From: Desulfoplanes sp.
Lineage (GTDB): Bacteria > Desulfobacterota > Desulfovibrionia > Desulfovibrionales > Desulfomicrobiaceae
Direction of reading: 5' to 3'
Length of the DNA: 7,406 bases
Assembly (NCBI GenBank): GCA_028708105.1
Contig: JAQVZR010000079.1
Coordinates: 1 to 7,406 of the forward strand
The notes under the pieces are model-generated. The model saw only the letters and a program-made list of their open reading frames with translations. It had not been told where the DNA came from and searched no databases. The translations under genes were made by a program, and so were the position numbers. Shown here in pieces: positions 1 to 6,355 of this stretch; position 1 is the stretch's first letter; each line of letters starts with the position of its first letter.

Positions 1-1257
1 GAATCAGGAAGAACCACAGAACCGCGAGGAAGAAAATAGTGAGTTTGCCGGAGAGGAAAAGGACTTTCTTAAAATGCCGAATGGGAAGATTATCTGGGGG
101 ATTTTTCGAGTACCGGCAAGCAGGTACAAGCCTATGAAAGTGAGGCCTTTGAGGAAATAAGTTCCTATGAGGGCAGGGTGTCGGCGAAACCCTCTCTTGA
201 GGGACATTTGCTCTGGCAGCTCCACCTTTCGTCGCTTACGGAAGAAGATTGTCGTATTGGAGAGCTCATTATTAATAATTTGAGTACATTGGGCTATCTT
301 GAAACCGGTACCGAGGACCTTGCAGCACAACTTGATGTTGACGAAGAGAGTGTAGAAGCCGTATTAAAAGTTATCCAGAATTTTGATCCAGTGGGTGTTG
401 CCGCCCGGACCCCACAGGAATGTCTGTTGGTTCAGCTTGATGCCGTTGGTGATAAGGACCCGCTTCTGCGTTCTCTTATCACCGATCATCTTGAAGATAT
501 TGAACAACATAGATACAAGCCTCTGCTGCGTAAGTTTAAAATCGGCAAAGACGATCTCAAAGAATATCTTGATGTTATCACTGCTCTAGATCCCATGCCT
601 GGGGCCAGTTTTGGAAACGAAATCGCCGTTTATGTCAGCCCTGATGCGTATGTCTATAAATATGAGGATGACTTTGTTATTGTTCTCAACGATGACGGCC
701 TGCCTAAATTGCAACTCAATCCTTTTTATATGGAAACCCTTGAGGCAAATGCAAATAAGGAAGATTCAAGCTATTTGCATGAGAAAATGCGGGCTGCTCA
801 GTGGTTGATGAAGAGTTTACAGCAGCGTCAACGAACGCTGTATAAAGTTGTGGAAAGTATTGTCAGGTTCCAAAAGGATTTTTTTGAACACGGACCCTCT
901 CAACTTAAACCCCTCATATTGAAGGATGTGGCTGCTGATATTGAGATGCACGAATCCACAGTCAGTCGCATTACTACCAGCAAATATGTCGCAACTCCAC
1001 ATGGTATTTTTCCGTTGAAATATTTTTTCAACAGTGCTCTTGATCTGGATGACGGTACGCAGGTCGGATCTGAAAGTGTCAAAGTAGCTATTAAAAAAAT
1101 CATTGATAGCGAAGATACAAAAAAACCATACAGTGACGAAAAAATTTCACAGATGCTCAAAGATCAACTTGATGTAAATATTGCCCGGCGAACAGTTGCT
1201 AAATATCGTTCTGCTCTTAATATTGAATCGTCATCCCGGAGAAAAACTTTTTTTTGA
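1..1257 (+). CDS. rpoN: RNA polymerase sigma-54 factor RpoN, 5'-truncated by window edge, apparent frameshift near position 73
   Basis: Sigma-54 directs core RNA polymerase to -24/-12 promoters and needs AAA+ activators. The first 70 nt, read from position 2, encode an acidic linker (NQEEPQNREEEN, then EEKDFLK), typical of the region between the Gln-rich N-terminus and the core-binding domain. From position 73 the homology continues in the -1 frame (NAEWEDYLGDFSST, then SAKPSLEGHLLWQL) and stays open to TGA at 1255-1257. The core-binding domain comes first. The helix-turn-helix region follows at about 925-1030 (DVAADIEMHESTVSRITTSK). The RpoN box ARRTVAKYRS is at 1183-1212, with Ser where Glu is usual at its last position. 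The N-terminal activator-interacting region lies outside the window. The two frames join if the A run at 71-74 had five A's instead of four. GTG 178 would start an unbroken 359-residue frame, but coding homology begins well upstream, so it is not the true start. Identity is near certain; intactness is not. Confidence 0.93.
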
Positions 1258-1271
1258 AGATGCGTTGGTAG

Positions 1272-1354
1272 TGTACGAGTGACGGGTGCCGCTGTGAGTA
1301 CTTTGTACGCGTGGTACGGTGAACAGCTCCATATTCTTGTTTGTGTTGTGTACG
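1272..1354 (+). repeat. Short TGTACG direct repeats in the rpoN-hpf spacer
   Basis: The 120-nt gap between rpoN and hpf carries TGTACG at 1272-1277, 1304-1309 and 1349-1354, plus a related GGTACG near 1313. The spacing (32 and 45 nt) is not on one helical phase. The gap is much longer than others in this operon, so it could hold an hpf promoter or a regulator site, but I found no convincing -35/-10 or -24/-12 pair. The repeats are short enough to be chance. Confidence 0.25.
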
Positions 1355-1377
1355 CACCTTTATCTAGGAGGTATTCT

Positions 1378-1917
1378 ATGAATATGAATTTCAACTTTAA
1401 GAATTTTGATCCTTCTGATCATCTGCGCGAATATGCCAAAGGGCGATTTAGCAAGATCGCTAAATACATCCCCAACCCGGCTAACGCGGATCTTCAGGTC
1501 AATCTTGAAGTCGAAAAGTTTCGTCATCGTGCGGATGTCGTGCTTACCGGGGATACTCTTCATTTGTCTGCGAATGAAGAAAGTGAGGATATGTATTCCA
1601 CGGTTGACCTGCTTCTGGATAAGCTGGAAGCGCAGGTGCGTCGAGCTTGCGACAAGGGCAAGAGCAAAAGGAAGGGGGGCAATACTCGCCTTGACGGTAT
1701 AAATGTTTCTCATCAAAACGAGTTGAAAGGACAAAAACCTGCGATTGTTCCTTCGGACCGTTTTTCTGCTAAACCGATGCTGGTAGATGAAGCTGGTATG
1801 CAACTGGACACGCTGGGAGATAATTTTCTGGTTTTTCTCAATGCTGAAACTGAACGGGTCAATGTGATTTATCATAGAAAAAATGGAGATTTTGGTCTCA
1901 TTGACCCTGGGATTTAA
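1378..1917 (+). CDS. hpf: Long-form ribosome hibernation promoting factor HPF (sigma-54 modulation / S30AE family)
   Basis: The 179-residue product binds the small ribosomal subunit at the decoding site and, in long-form HPFs, pairs ribosomes into inactive 100S dimers in slow growth. Residues 1-98 form the S30AE domain, including the characteristic DMYSTVD at 71-77 and a basic stretch after it (KGKSKRKGG, 93-101). Residues about 130-179 form the C-terminal dimerisation domain (KPMLVDEAG, then NFLVFLNAETERVNVIYHRK and ending GLIDPGI). ATG 1378 is chosen because AGGAGG lies six bases upstream and the family begins there. The frame is open back to about 1279, but that upstream peptide has no homology and no ribosome site. 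The gene follows rpoN after 120 nt and is 3 nt before ptsN. This two-domain form differs from the short enterobacterial HPF of about 95 residues. Confidence 0.96.
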   Translation: MNMNFNFKNFDPSDHLREYAKGRFSKIAKYIPNPANADLQVNLEVEKFRHRADVVLTGDTLHLSANEESEDMYSTVDLLLDKLEAQVRRACDKGKSKRKGGNTRLDGINVSHQNELKGQKPAIVPSDRFSAKPMLVDEAGMQLDTLGDNFLVFLNAETERVNVIYHRKNGDFGLIDPGI

Positions 1918-1920
1918 TAC

Positions 1921-2370
1921 ATGAAACTTGTTGATTTTCTTGATGAAGATTTTGTAATTGCAGATTTACAGGCCAGGACCAAAAAGGAGGTCCTGGCCGA
2001 ACTTATTCAGCCGCTCAAAGATAAATGGATTGATTTGGATCTCGATAAGGTCCTTTCTGTTTTACTTGACAGGGAGAACCTCGGGACCACTGGCATCGGG
2101 GATGGGATAGCTATCCCGCATGGAAAACTGGAAGGTTTGGAAAAAGTTGTCCTTGTTATTGGCCGGTCTCTTCAGGGTCTTGATTTTGCATCCCTGGATC
2201 ACCAGCCATGCCACATTTTTTTTCTTGTTCTAGCTCCTGAAAAAGTTGCAGGGATGCATTTACGTATTCTTGCGCATATTTCTCGTCTGCTCCAAGATCC
2301 TTCTTTCCGCCAGGCCTTCCTTGAGGCACCGGATCGGAAAGCCATTGTGTCCCTGCTTAAAGAGGCATAA
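1921..2370 (+). CDS. ptsN: PTS nitrogen regulatory protein EIIA-Ntr (PtsN)
   Basis: A 149-residue cytoplasmic EIIA of the fructose/mannitol fold. In proteobacteria it is phosphorylated through EI-Ntr and NPr and acts as a regulator, not a sugar carrier. The phosphoacceptor is His67 in the conserved GIGDGIAIPHGK segment (58-69). The LGTTGIG motif at 54-60 and the FFLVLAPE strand at 105-112 also fit PtsN. Length matches the family. ATG 1921 lies 3 nt after the hpf stop; the ribosome site is weak (GGGA about 8 nt upstream), suggesting translational coupling to hpf. The rpoN-hpf-ptsN-rapZ neighbourhood supports the Ntr assignment over a fructose-specific EIIA. No EI-Ntr or NPr gene is in the window. 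Confidence 0.95.
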   Translation: MKLVDFLDEDFVIADLQARTKKEVLAELIQPLKDKWIDLDLDKVLSVLLDRENLGTTGIGDGIAIPHGKLEGLEKVVLVIGRSLQGLDFASLDHQPCHIFFLVLAPEKVAGMHLRILAHISRLLQDPSFRQAFLEAPDRKAIVSLLKEA

Positions 2371-2375
2371 CTCTC

Positions 2376-3257
2376 GTGAACACAACACCTCCGCCTGTTG
2401 TCATTCTGACCGGTCTTTCTGGTGCAGGAAAAAGTACGGCCTTGAACGTTTTTGAAGATCTTGGTTTTTTTTGTGTTGACGGCTTGCCTGCCAGCATCAT
2501 TCCGTCTCTGGTCACCCTTTTTTCTGGAGAAAAAAGAAGCCGTTATAGAGGGTTGGCCTTGGGGATGGATCTGCGTCAACTTGATTTTTTGGAACAATGG
2601 ACCATTGCCAGCCAGGAACTTACCCTGCTTGGCGTTATCCCTCAGATCCTTTTTGTCGAGGCTGCGGATAGCGTCCTTGTGCGCAGGTATGCAACGACCC
2701 GCCGTCCTCATCCTTTAGAGGTCGCAGAATCAGGCCTTGAGCAGGCCATTGCCAAAGAACGTGCTATCCTCCTGCCCGTGCGCGAGAAGGCAGATCTGAT
2801 CATTGATACCTCTGAATATTCAGTACATGATCTCAGACGGATTATGCAGGATCGTTGGAATTTTTTGGAAGATGAAAACAGTGGCTTTAAAGTGCATATC
2901 ATTTCGTTCGGGTTCAAATATGGAGTTCCGGCGGAAGCTGATATTGTGTTGGATCTGCGATTTTTGCCTAATCCGTATTTTAATGAAAAACTACGTCCTT
3001 TTTCCGGGAAAGATCTTGATGTGGCGCAGTATGTGCTCAAAGAGCCCTTTGCTCAGGAATTTGTTACTAAGCTCCAAGATTTTCTTGCTTTTTTACTTCC
3101 CCTCTATGCCCAGGAAGGTCGGTACAGGCTGACTATTGCCTTGGGGTGCACCGGGGGAAGACATCGTTCGGTGGCCATTGCCGAATTGATATTCAGATTT
3201 CTTCGTCAAAAGGCCTTCAGTGTCTCGCTGGAGCATCGACATTTGGAACGCGATTAG
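2376..3257 (+). CDS. rapZ: RNase adapter protein RapZ (YvcJ/YhbJ family, P-loop nucleotide binding)
   Basis: The 293-residue product belongs to the RapZ/YvcJ family. In E. coli RapZ presents the sRNA GlmZ to RNase E and senses glucosamine-6-phosphate; in other phyla the target is largely unknown. The Walker A loop is GLSGAGKST at residues 13-21, followed by FFCVDGLP at 31-38. RRYATTRRPHPL (103-114) is a family signature. The C-terminal domain carries SFGFKYG (177-183), RFLPNPYF (195-202) and GCTGGRHRS (257-265), a likely phospho-ligand pocket. Start GTG 2376 is 5 nt after the ptsN stop, with AGAGG in the ptsN end as ribosome site, and places Walker A at the usual distance. The gene is intact. 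The enterobacterial partners GlmY and GlmZ are not expected in this lineage, so the substrate is open. Confidence 0.95.
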   Translation: MNTTPPPVVILTGLSGAGKSTALNVFEDLGFFCVDGLPASIIPSLVTLFSGEKRSRYRGLALGMDLRQLDFLEQWTIASQELTLLGVIPQILFVEAADSVLVRRYATTRRPHPLEVAESGLEQAIAKERAILLPVREKADLIIDTSEYSVHDLRRIMQDRWNFLEDENSGFKVHIISFGFKYGVPAEADIVLDLRFLPNPYFNEKLRPFSGKDLDVAQYVLKEPFAQEFVTKLQDFLAFLLPLYAQEGRYRLTIALGCTGGRHRSVAIAELIFRFLRQKAFSVSLEHRHLERD

Positions 3258-3272
3258 GCATACGGAGGTTGG

Positions 3273-3683
3273 ATGATTGGTATTGTTTTGGTTACTCATG
3301 GTGAGCTTGGTAATGTTCTGTTGGCAACCGCATCAACAATCTTGGGCTCAATCCAGGATTGTCCTTCAGTGTCCATAGATGTTTCCAGGGGTATGGATGC
3401 CATAATCGCTGAGATTAAAGATGCCGTTTCTCTCTGTGATCAGGGAGATGGGGTTTTGGTACTTACGGATATGTTCGGCGGTACGCCAACGAACATCAGT
3501 CTTTCCCTCCTGGTAGCCGGTAAACTGGAAGTTGTGACCGGGGTGAATCTGCCCATGTTGCTCAAAGTGCTTGGTGCTGCCAGGGATTCTGAATTGCGGA
3601 AATTGGCATCTGAAGCCAAAACGGCTGGTAAGCACGGCATTCTTGTAGCCGGAGAGGTATTGCGCAGGAGGGTTGAAGGCTAA
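3273..3683 (+). CDS. PTS system mannose-family EIIA component
   Basis: A 136-residue cytoplasmic EIIA of the mannose/sorbose family, which accepts phosphate from HPr and passes it to EIIB. His9 in GIVLVTHG is the expected phosphorylation site. TDMFGGTPTN (65-74) and VTGVNLPML (88-96) are family signatures around the active site. Start ATG 3273 follows GGAGG closely, 15 nt after the rapZ stop. The stop codon abuts the EIIB ATG, so the two are surely cotranslated. In E. coli ManX the EIIA and EIIB are fused; here they are separate. The gene occupies the position that NPr has in enterobacterial rpoN operons. Substrate cannot be deduced from the sequence. Confidence 0.94.
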   Translation: MIGIVLVTHGELGNVLLATASTILGSIQDCPSVSIDVSRGMDAIIAEIKDAVSLCDQGDGVLVLTDMFGGTPTNISLSLLVAGKLEVVTGVNLPMLLKVLGAARDSELRKLASEAKTAGKHGILVAGEVLRRRVEG

Positions 3684-4151
3684 ATGATCTGGGTCCGCAT
3701 TGATAATCGCCTTGTTCACGGTCAGGTCATTGAGACCTGGCTTCCCTATACCAAAGCCAGGGCCATCATGGTCGTCAACGACGATTTGGCCGATGATCCT
3801 TTGCGTCAGGAAATTATGTATTTGGCCATTCCTCATGATGTGGAGTTACTTTTTTCACGTGTTGCAGGGGCGGGCGAAGCCCTTTTGCGTGCTGAAGAAT
3901 CGTTGAAGAATACACATATCCTTGTCCTGTTCGCCACGTGTTCCGATGCAAGGAACGCCTATACTCACGGGCTGTCGTTTTCCCAACTTAACGTTGGCAA
4001 CCTTCATTATAGTCCGGGAAAGAAACAGATATGTGATCATGTAGCTGTGGGATCAGACGATATTTCATGTCTTGATTTTTTTTCACGACGAGGGGTAACC
4101 CTTGATTTCCGCTGTGTTCCCAATAAACCTGTTCAGGTGACAACATGGTAG
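3684..4151 (+). CDS. PTS system mannose-family EIIB component
   Basis: A 155-residue cytoplasmic EIIB that would take phosphate from the preceding EIIA and give it to sugar at the membrane EIIC/EIID. RIDNRLVHGQV (5-15) contains the phosphoacceptor His12. LNVGNLHY (102-109) corresponds to the conserved INVG-type loop. Length is normal for a single-domain EIIB of this family. ATG 3684 immediately follows the EIIA stop, with AGGAGG at 3666-3671 upstream. Its 3' end overlaps the EIIC start (ATGGTAG, EIIB stop at 4149-4151). Identity is clear; substrate is not. Confidence 0.94.
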   Translation: MIWVRIDNRLVHGQVIETWLPYTKARAIMVVNDDLADDPLRQEIMYLAIPHDVELLFSRVAGAGEALLRAEESLKNTHILVLFATCSDARNAYTHGLSFSQLNVGNLHYSPGKKQICDHVAVGSDDISCLDFFSRRGVTLDFRCVPNKPVQVTTW

Positions 4152-4845
4152 GGCCCCATTTCCCTCTCCCCGTTGTTCTGGTGGCTGGCAGTTTTTTTTT
4201 GCTTTTTTTTCACTTTTTCGATTTTGCATAAGTATTAATCTTGTAGCTCGTCCGTTGGTCATTGCTTTTTTTTGGGCTTTGTGCACTGGTTCTTGGACTA
4301 TCAGTCTGAGCATAGCCTTGTTCTTCGAGCTCTTCTGGCTCGATATCATCCCCGTTGGAACTTTCATCCCCCCCCTAAGCCTTTTTTCCACCCTGGCATC
4401 TCTTCTTTTGATCCATGTTTTGGGCGTCTATCATCCAGCAAAAATTGCCCTGGTGATGTTTGCCACCGTCCCTTTTGCATCTTTTGGAGCATGGGTTGAG
4501 GCGAAACAGCGCTCGTGGCAGAATCGTGAGTTTAATATGCTTGTGATTTCGACGCGACGTGGCCATGCAAATGCTTTTGCCCCGGGAAAATTTATTCATA
4601 AAGGAATTATGCATACTTTTTTTCTGCAAGCCTTTTTCTGTTGTGTGAGTCTGTTTTTTTTGTTTGGAATCCTTAAAACTATCTTGCCCCTGGTGCATCC
4701 ATATCCTTGGATTTTCTGGCCCGTACTTTGGCTTTTAGCCAGTATGGGCGGCGTGTTGTCTTTGCGGTTTCGGCGTGCACCATGCTTTTGGGGCTGTGGC
4801 GTTCTGGGGATAGCCGGGGGCTTGTGGATGCTGGCTGTGTTGTAG
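4145..4845 (+). CDS. PTS system mannose-family EIIC membrane component, apparent frameshift in T-rich tract
   Basis: The EIIC subunit of the mannose family forms the membrane sugar channel with EIID. ATG 4145 overlaps the EIIB stop and has AGGTGA at 4135-4140 as ribosome site. It opens a frame beginning MVGPHFPLPVVLVAGSFF, a good first membrane helix, but reaches TAA at 4229-4231. The -1 frame then carries clear EIIC sequence (INLVARPLV, then ALFFELFWLDIIPVGTFIPP) and several hydrophobic segments through LGIAGGLWMLAVL to TAG 4843-4845. The body frame has no ATG before 4255; TTG 4255 lacks a ribosome site and would lose the first helix. One additional T in the T9 (4192-4200) or T8 (4203-4210) run restores a product of about 233 residues. 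It could be sequencing error, phase variation, transcriptional slippage or decay. No EIID follows. Confidence 0.8.
4192..4210 (+). repeat. T9-GC-T8 homopolymer tract at the EIIC frame break
   Basis: Nine T's at 4192-4200, GC, then eight T's at 4203-4210 lie inside the first predicted membrane helix of EIIC, 47 nt after its ATG. A gain of one T in either run joins the start frame to the body frame. Runs of this length are prone to replication slippage, RNA polymerase slippage and sequencing miscounts. Confidence 0.75.
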
Positions 4846-4847
4846 CA

Positions 4848-4877
4848 TTGGCTGTTTTTTTGTACTTGGTGTAAAAT
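4848..4877 (+). promoter_or_regulatory. Candidate sigma-70-type promoter for ppaC
   Basis: TTGGCT at 4848-4853 (4/6 to consensus) and TAAAAT at 4872-4877 (5/6) are separated by 18 nt, directly after the EIIC stop and about 130 nt before the ppaC ATG. ppaC is likely to need its own strong promoter. A second, weaker possibility is TTGTGA at 4921 with TAAAGA at 4944. This is a prediction by eye. Confidence 0.3.
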
Positions 4878-4889
4878 TTGTGAAATTTT
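4873..4889. repeat. Perfect AT-rich palindrome AAAATTT-GTG-AAATTTT, possible operator
   Basis: Seven-base arms AAAATTT (4873-4879) and AAATTTT (4883-4889) around GTG form a perfect inverted repeat. It overlaps the candidate -10 box TAAAAT, where a dimeric regulator would block transcription. AT-rich palindromes also arise by chance, and no regulator can be named. Confidence 0.4.
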
Positions 4890-4898
4890 CCCCAAAGA

Positions 4899-4938
4899 AC
4901 TGCTTGGCAGTGACGATCTATTGTGATATTTAGCACAA
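4899..4938. repeat. Two short inverted repeats in the ppaC leader
   Basis: ACTGC-TTG-GCAGT (4899-4911) is a perfect 5-3-5 hairpin. TTGTG (4921-4925) and CACAA (4934-4938) form a second 5-bp inverted repeat around 8 nt. Both would be in the transcribed leader if the promoter at 4848-4877 is right. They could be operator half-sites or leader RNA structure. They do not match a riboswitch I know; the fluoride class was considered and does not fit. Confidence 0.3.
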
Positions 4939-5010
4939 GCATTTAAAGAATAATGGAACTTATTGCTAGTGCTGATGTACATTTCTTTCTTTCAATTTAG
5001 GAGGTTACTC

Positions 5011-5931
5011 ATGGCTGTTTACGTGTTTGGTCACAAGAATCCTGATTCCGATACCGTTTGTGGTGCTATCGCTCTGGCTGATCTGCAGAGCAAATTGGGC
5101 GTTGAAGCCGTTGCCGTGACTCAGGGGGCCATCAATCCTGAATCCGCTTTTATTCTGGACAAGTTTGGTGTTGCCGCTCCTGAAGTCAAAACTTCTTTTG
5201 CCGGTGAACAGGTTATGCTTGTTGATCATTCCGATCTTGCCCAGAGTCCTGAGGATCTGAAAAAGGCTGAACTGCTTGGCATCGTGGACCATCATAAACT
5301 TGGCGATGTGACTACTTCTAACCCTCTGGAATGTTGGATCTGGCCTGTAGGTTGCTCCTGTACCGTTATTAAGGCCATGTACGATTTCTATGGTGTTGAG
5401 GTCCCCAAAAATATTGCCGGTCTTATGCTCTGTGCTATCCTGAGTGATACAGTTATTTTCAAGTCTGCCACATGCACAGAAAAAGATAAGAAGGCCGCAG
5501 CTGCGTTGGCAAAAATCGCCGGCGAAACCAATTTACAGGCTCTGGGCATGAAGATGTTTGAAGTCAAGTCCGCTATCAAGGGCACGCCCATGCGTGAACT
5601 GGTCGAGCGTGATTACAAGGATTTCAACATGAACGGCAACACGGTCGGTATTGGTCAGCTTGAGCTGGTCGACCTCGCGCTTGTTGACGACATCAAGGCT
5701 GACCTGGCCAAAGATATCCAGGCTCTTAAAGATGAAGGTTCCCGTCATTCTGTCTTCCTGATGCTTACCGACATCATGAAGGAAGGCACTGAAATGCTCA
5801 TCGTTTCTGATGATGCATCCGTTGTTGAGAAGGCTTTTGGGGTTAAACCCAAAGGAGGCAAGGTCTGGTTGGACGGCGTCATGAGCCGGAAAAAGCAGGT
5901 CGTTCCCAATCTCGAAAAGGCTTTTGCCTAA
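5011..5931 (+). CDS. ppaC: Manganese-dependent inorganic pyrophosphatase (family II, DHH superfamily)
   Basis: This 306-residue cytoplasmic enzyme hydrolyses pyrophosphate to two phosphates. In sulfate reducers that pulls ATP sulfurylase (sulfate activation) forward. All family II metal ligands are present: His8, Asp12 and Asp14 in GHKNPDSD, Asp72 in LVDHSD, His94/His95 in IVDHHKLGD, and Asp146 in ILSDTVIF. The C-terminal substrate-binding SRKKQ is at 292-296. Length equals the CBS-less family II standard, so there is no regulatory CBS/DRTGG insert. ATG 5011 is chosen because AGGAGG (4999-5004) is six bases upstream and the family begins MAVYVFGH; an in-frame upstream start at 4963 lacks support. 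Codons end in C or G more often than in the PTS genes, fitting high expression. A strong terminator follows, so it is probably a single-gene unit. Confidence 0.97.
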   Translation: MAVYVFGHKNPDSDTVCGAIALADLQSKLGVEAVAVTQGAINPESAFILDKFGVAAPEVKTSFAGEQVMLVDHSDLAQSPEDLKKAELLGIVDHHKLGDVTTSNPLECWIWPVGCSCTVIKAMYDFYGVEVPKNIAGLMLCAILSDTVIFKSATCTEKDKKAAAALAKIAGETNLQALGMKMFEVKSAIKGTPMRELVERDYKDFNMNGNTVGIGQLELVDLALVDDIKADLAKDIQALKDEGSRHSVFLMLTDIMKEGTEMLIVSDDASVVEKAFGVKPKGGKVWLDGVMSRKKQVVPNLEKAFA

Positions 5932-5952
5932 GTCTGATCAGAATCTAGTTCC

Positions 5953-5992
5953 AAAGGCCCCCTTCGGATTTTCCGGAGCGGGCCTTTTTTTT
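5953..5992 (+). terminator. Rho-independent terminator of ppaC
   Basis: GGCCC (5956-5960) pairs with GGGCC (5980-5984). After one C-C mismatch, CTTCGGA (5962-5968) pairs with TCCGGAG (5972-5978), with one G-U pair and a TTT loop. AAA on the left can pair into a T8 run at 5985-5992. It begins 21 nt after the ppaC stop. Confidence 0.92.
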
Positions 5993-6002
5993 AGGGTTTA
6001 TT

Positions 6003-6030
6003 TGGCAAAACAGGCAAAAATAATTTGCCA
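6003..6030. repeat. Inverted repeat TGGCAAA / TTTGCCA
   Basis: TGGCAAA (6003-6009) and TTTGCCA (6024-6030) are perfect 7-bp inverted arms around 14 nt, 10 nt after the ppaC terminator's T run. A GGCAAAA copy sits within the loop. It has no following T run on the plus strand; it might be an operator or a decayed element end. Confidence 0.4.
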
Positions 6031-6101
6031 GAGATGGTTGCTTGCCTCTAAGCTGAAAGTCCCACGTACGGGATTCAATGTCTTGAGCGTGTGCGAGATT
6101 C

Positions 6102-6278
6102 CTACGGCGGTTCAGTATTTCGGCGGAACATGGTACGCTTTTGGAGACGGGAGCTGGTCGGCTTTGCGAGTTCCATGTAAGGAAGCTCGTTGACATAGCT
6201 CATCAGAAATCTGTTCACCTTATCCGTCGCTTGGTCATGATCGCACCCCTCGGCATTCCCGGCATCGAAGAAGATCAT
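6102..6278 (-). CDS. Possible small protein of 58 residues, unrecognised
   Basis: On the minus strand ATG 6278 opens 58 codons ending at TAG (6102-6104). The product starts MIFFDAGNAEGCDHD, is acidic in its first half and basic in its second (SSRLQKRTMFRRN), and has no predicted membrane segment. The third codon position is about two-thirds G or C, higher than in neighbouring genes. A purine-rich AAGGA lies about 10 nt upstream. The frame is open, without ATG, back to about 6361 (including YYRPCNRPQKDP), so it may be the remnant of a longer gene. I recognise no family. It overlaps no other gene but runs antisense to the NifU-like gene's upstream region. It could be an accidental open frame. 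Confidence 0.22.
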   Translation of the reverse strand: MIFFDAGNAEGCDHDQATDKVNRFLMSYVNELPYMELAKPTSSRLQKRTMFRRNTEPP

Positions 6279-6327
6279 TGACGCGGGGTCCTTTTGGGGA
6301 CGATTACACGGGCGGTAATAACAATGT

Positions 6328-6355
6328 TTGGAACTGACTTGTAAGACATTATATT
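6328..6355 (+). promoter_or_regulatory. Candidate sigma-70-type promoter for the NifU-like gene
   Basis: TTGGAA (6328-6333, 4/6) and TATATT (6350-6355, 5/6) are 16 nt apart. Transcription would start near 6362, leaving a leader of about 14 nt that still includes the GGGAGG ribosome site. Prediction by eye only. Confidence 0.4.

Noticed and set aside
1313..1330. Sigma-54-like promoter (TGGTACG then GC) upstream of hpf
   Set aside because: The GC element is one base too far and the TTGC part is absent (ACAGC), so it fails the strict -24/-12 spacing.
1279..1377. Upstream GTG (1279) start for hpf
   Set aside because: It has no ribosome site and no homology; ATG 1378 with AGGAGG matches the family N-terminus.
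1360..1875. Long minus-strand open frame opposite hpf (171 codons), and similar frames opposite rapZ
   Set aside because: They are antisense shadows of well-identified conserved genes, with no ribosome site or recognisable product.
4255..4845. TTG 4255 as the true start of EIIC
   Set aside because: There is no ribosome site, it removes the first membrane helix, and conserved sequence (INLVARP) lies upstream of it.
4827..4861. Weak hairpin (GATGCT/AGCATT) before T7 as a terminator for the PTS operon
   Set aside because: The stem is only 6 bp with a wobble and an 11-nt loop, and is separated from the T run; too weak to call.
6052..6082. Group II intron domain V-like string (GAAAGTCCCACGTACGGG)
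   Set aside because: The 5' arm needed to pair with GTACGGGATTC is missing and no intron reverse transcriptase or other domains are present.
5924..6193. Plus-strand open frame of 89 codons after ppaC
   Set aside because: It starts inside the ppaC end, reads through the intrinsic terminator and resembles no protein family.
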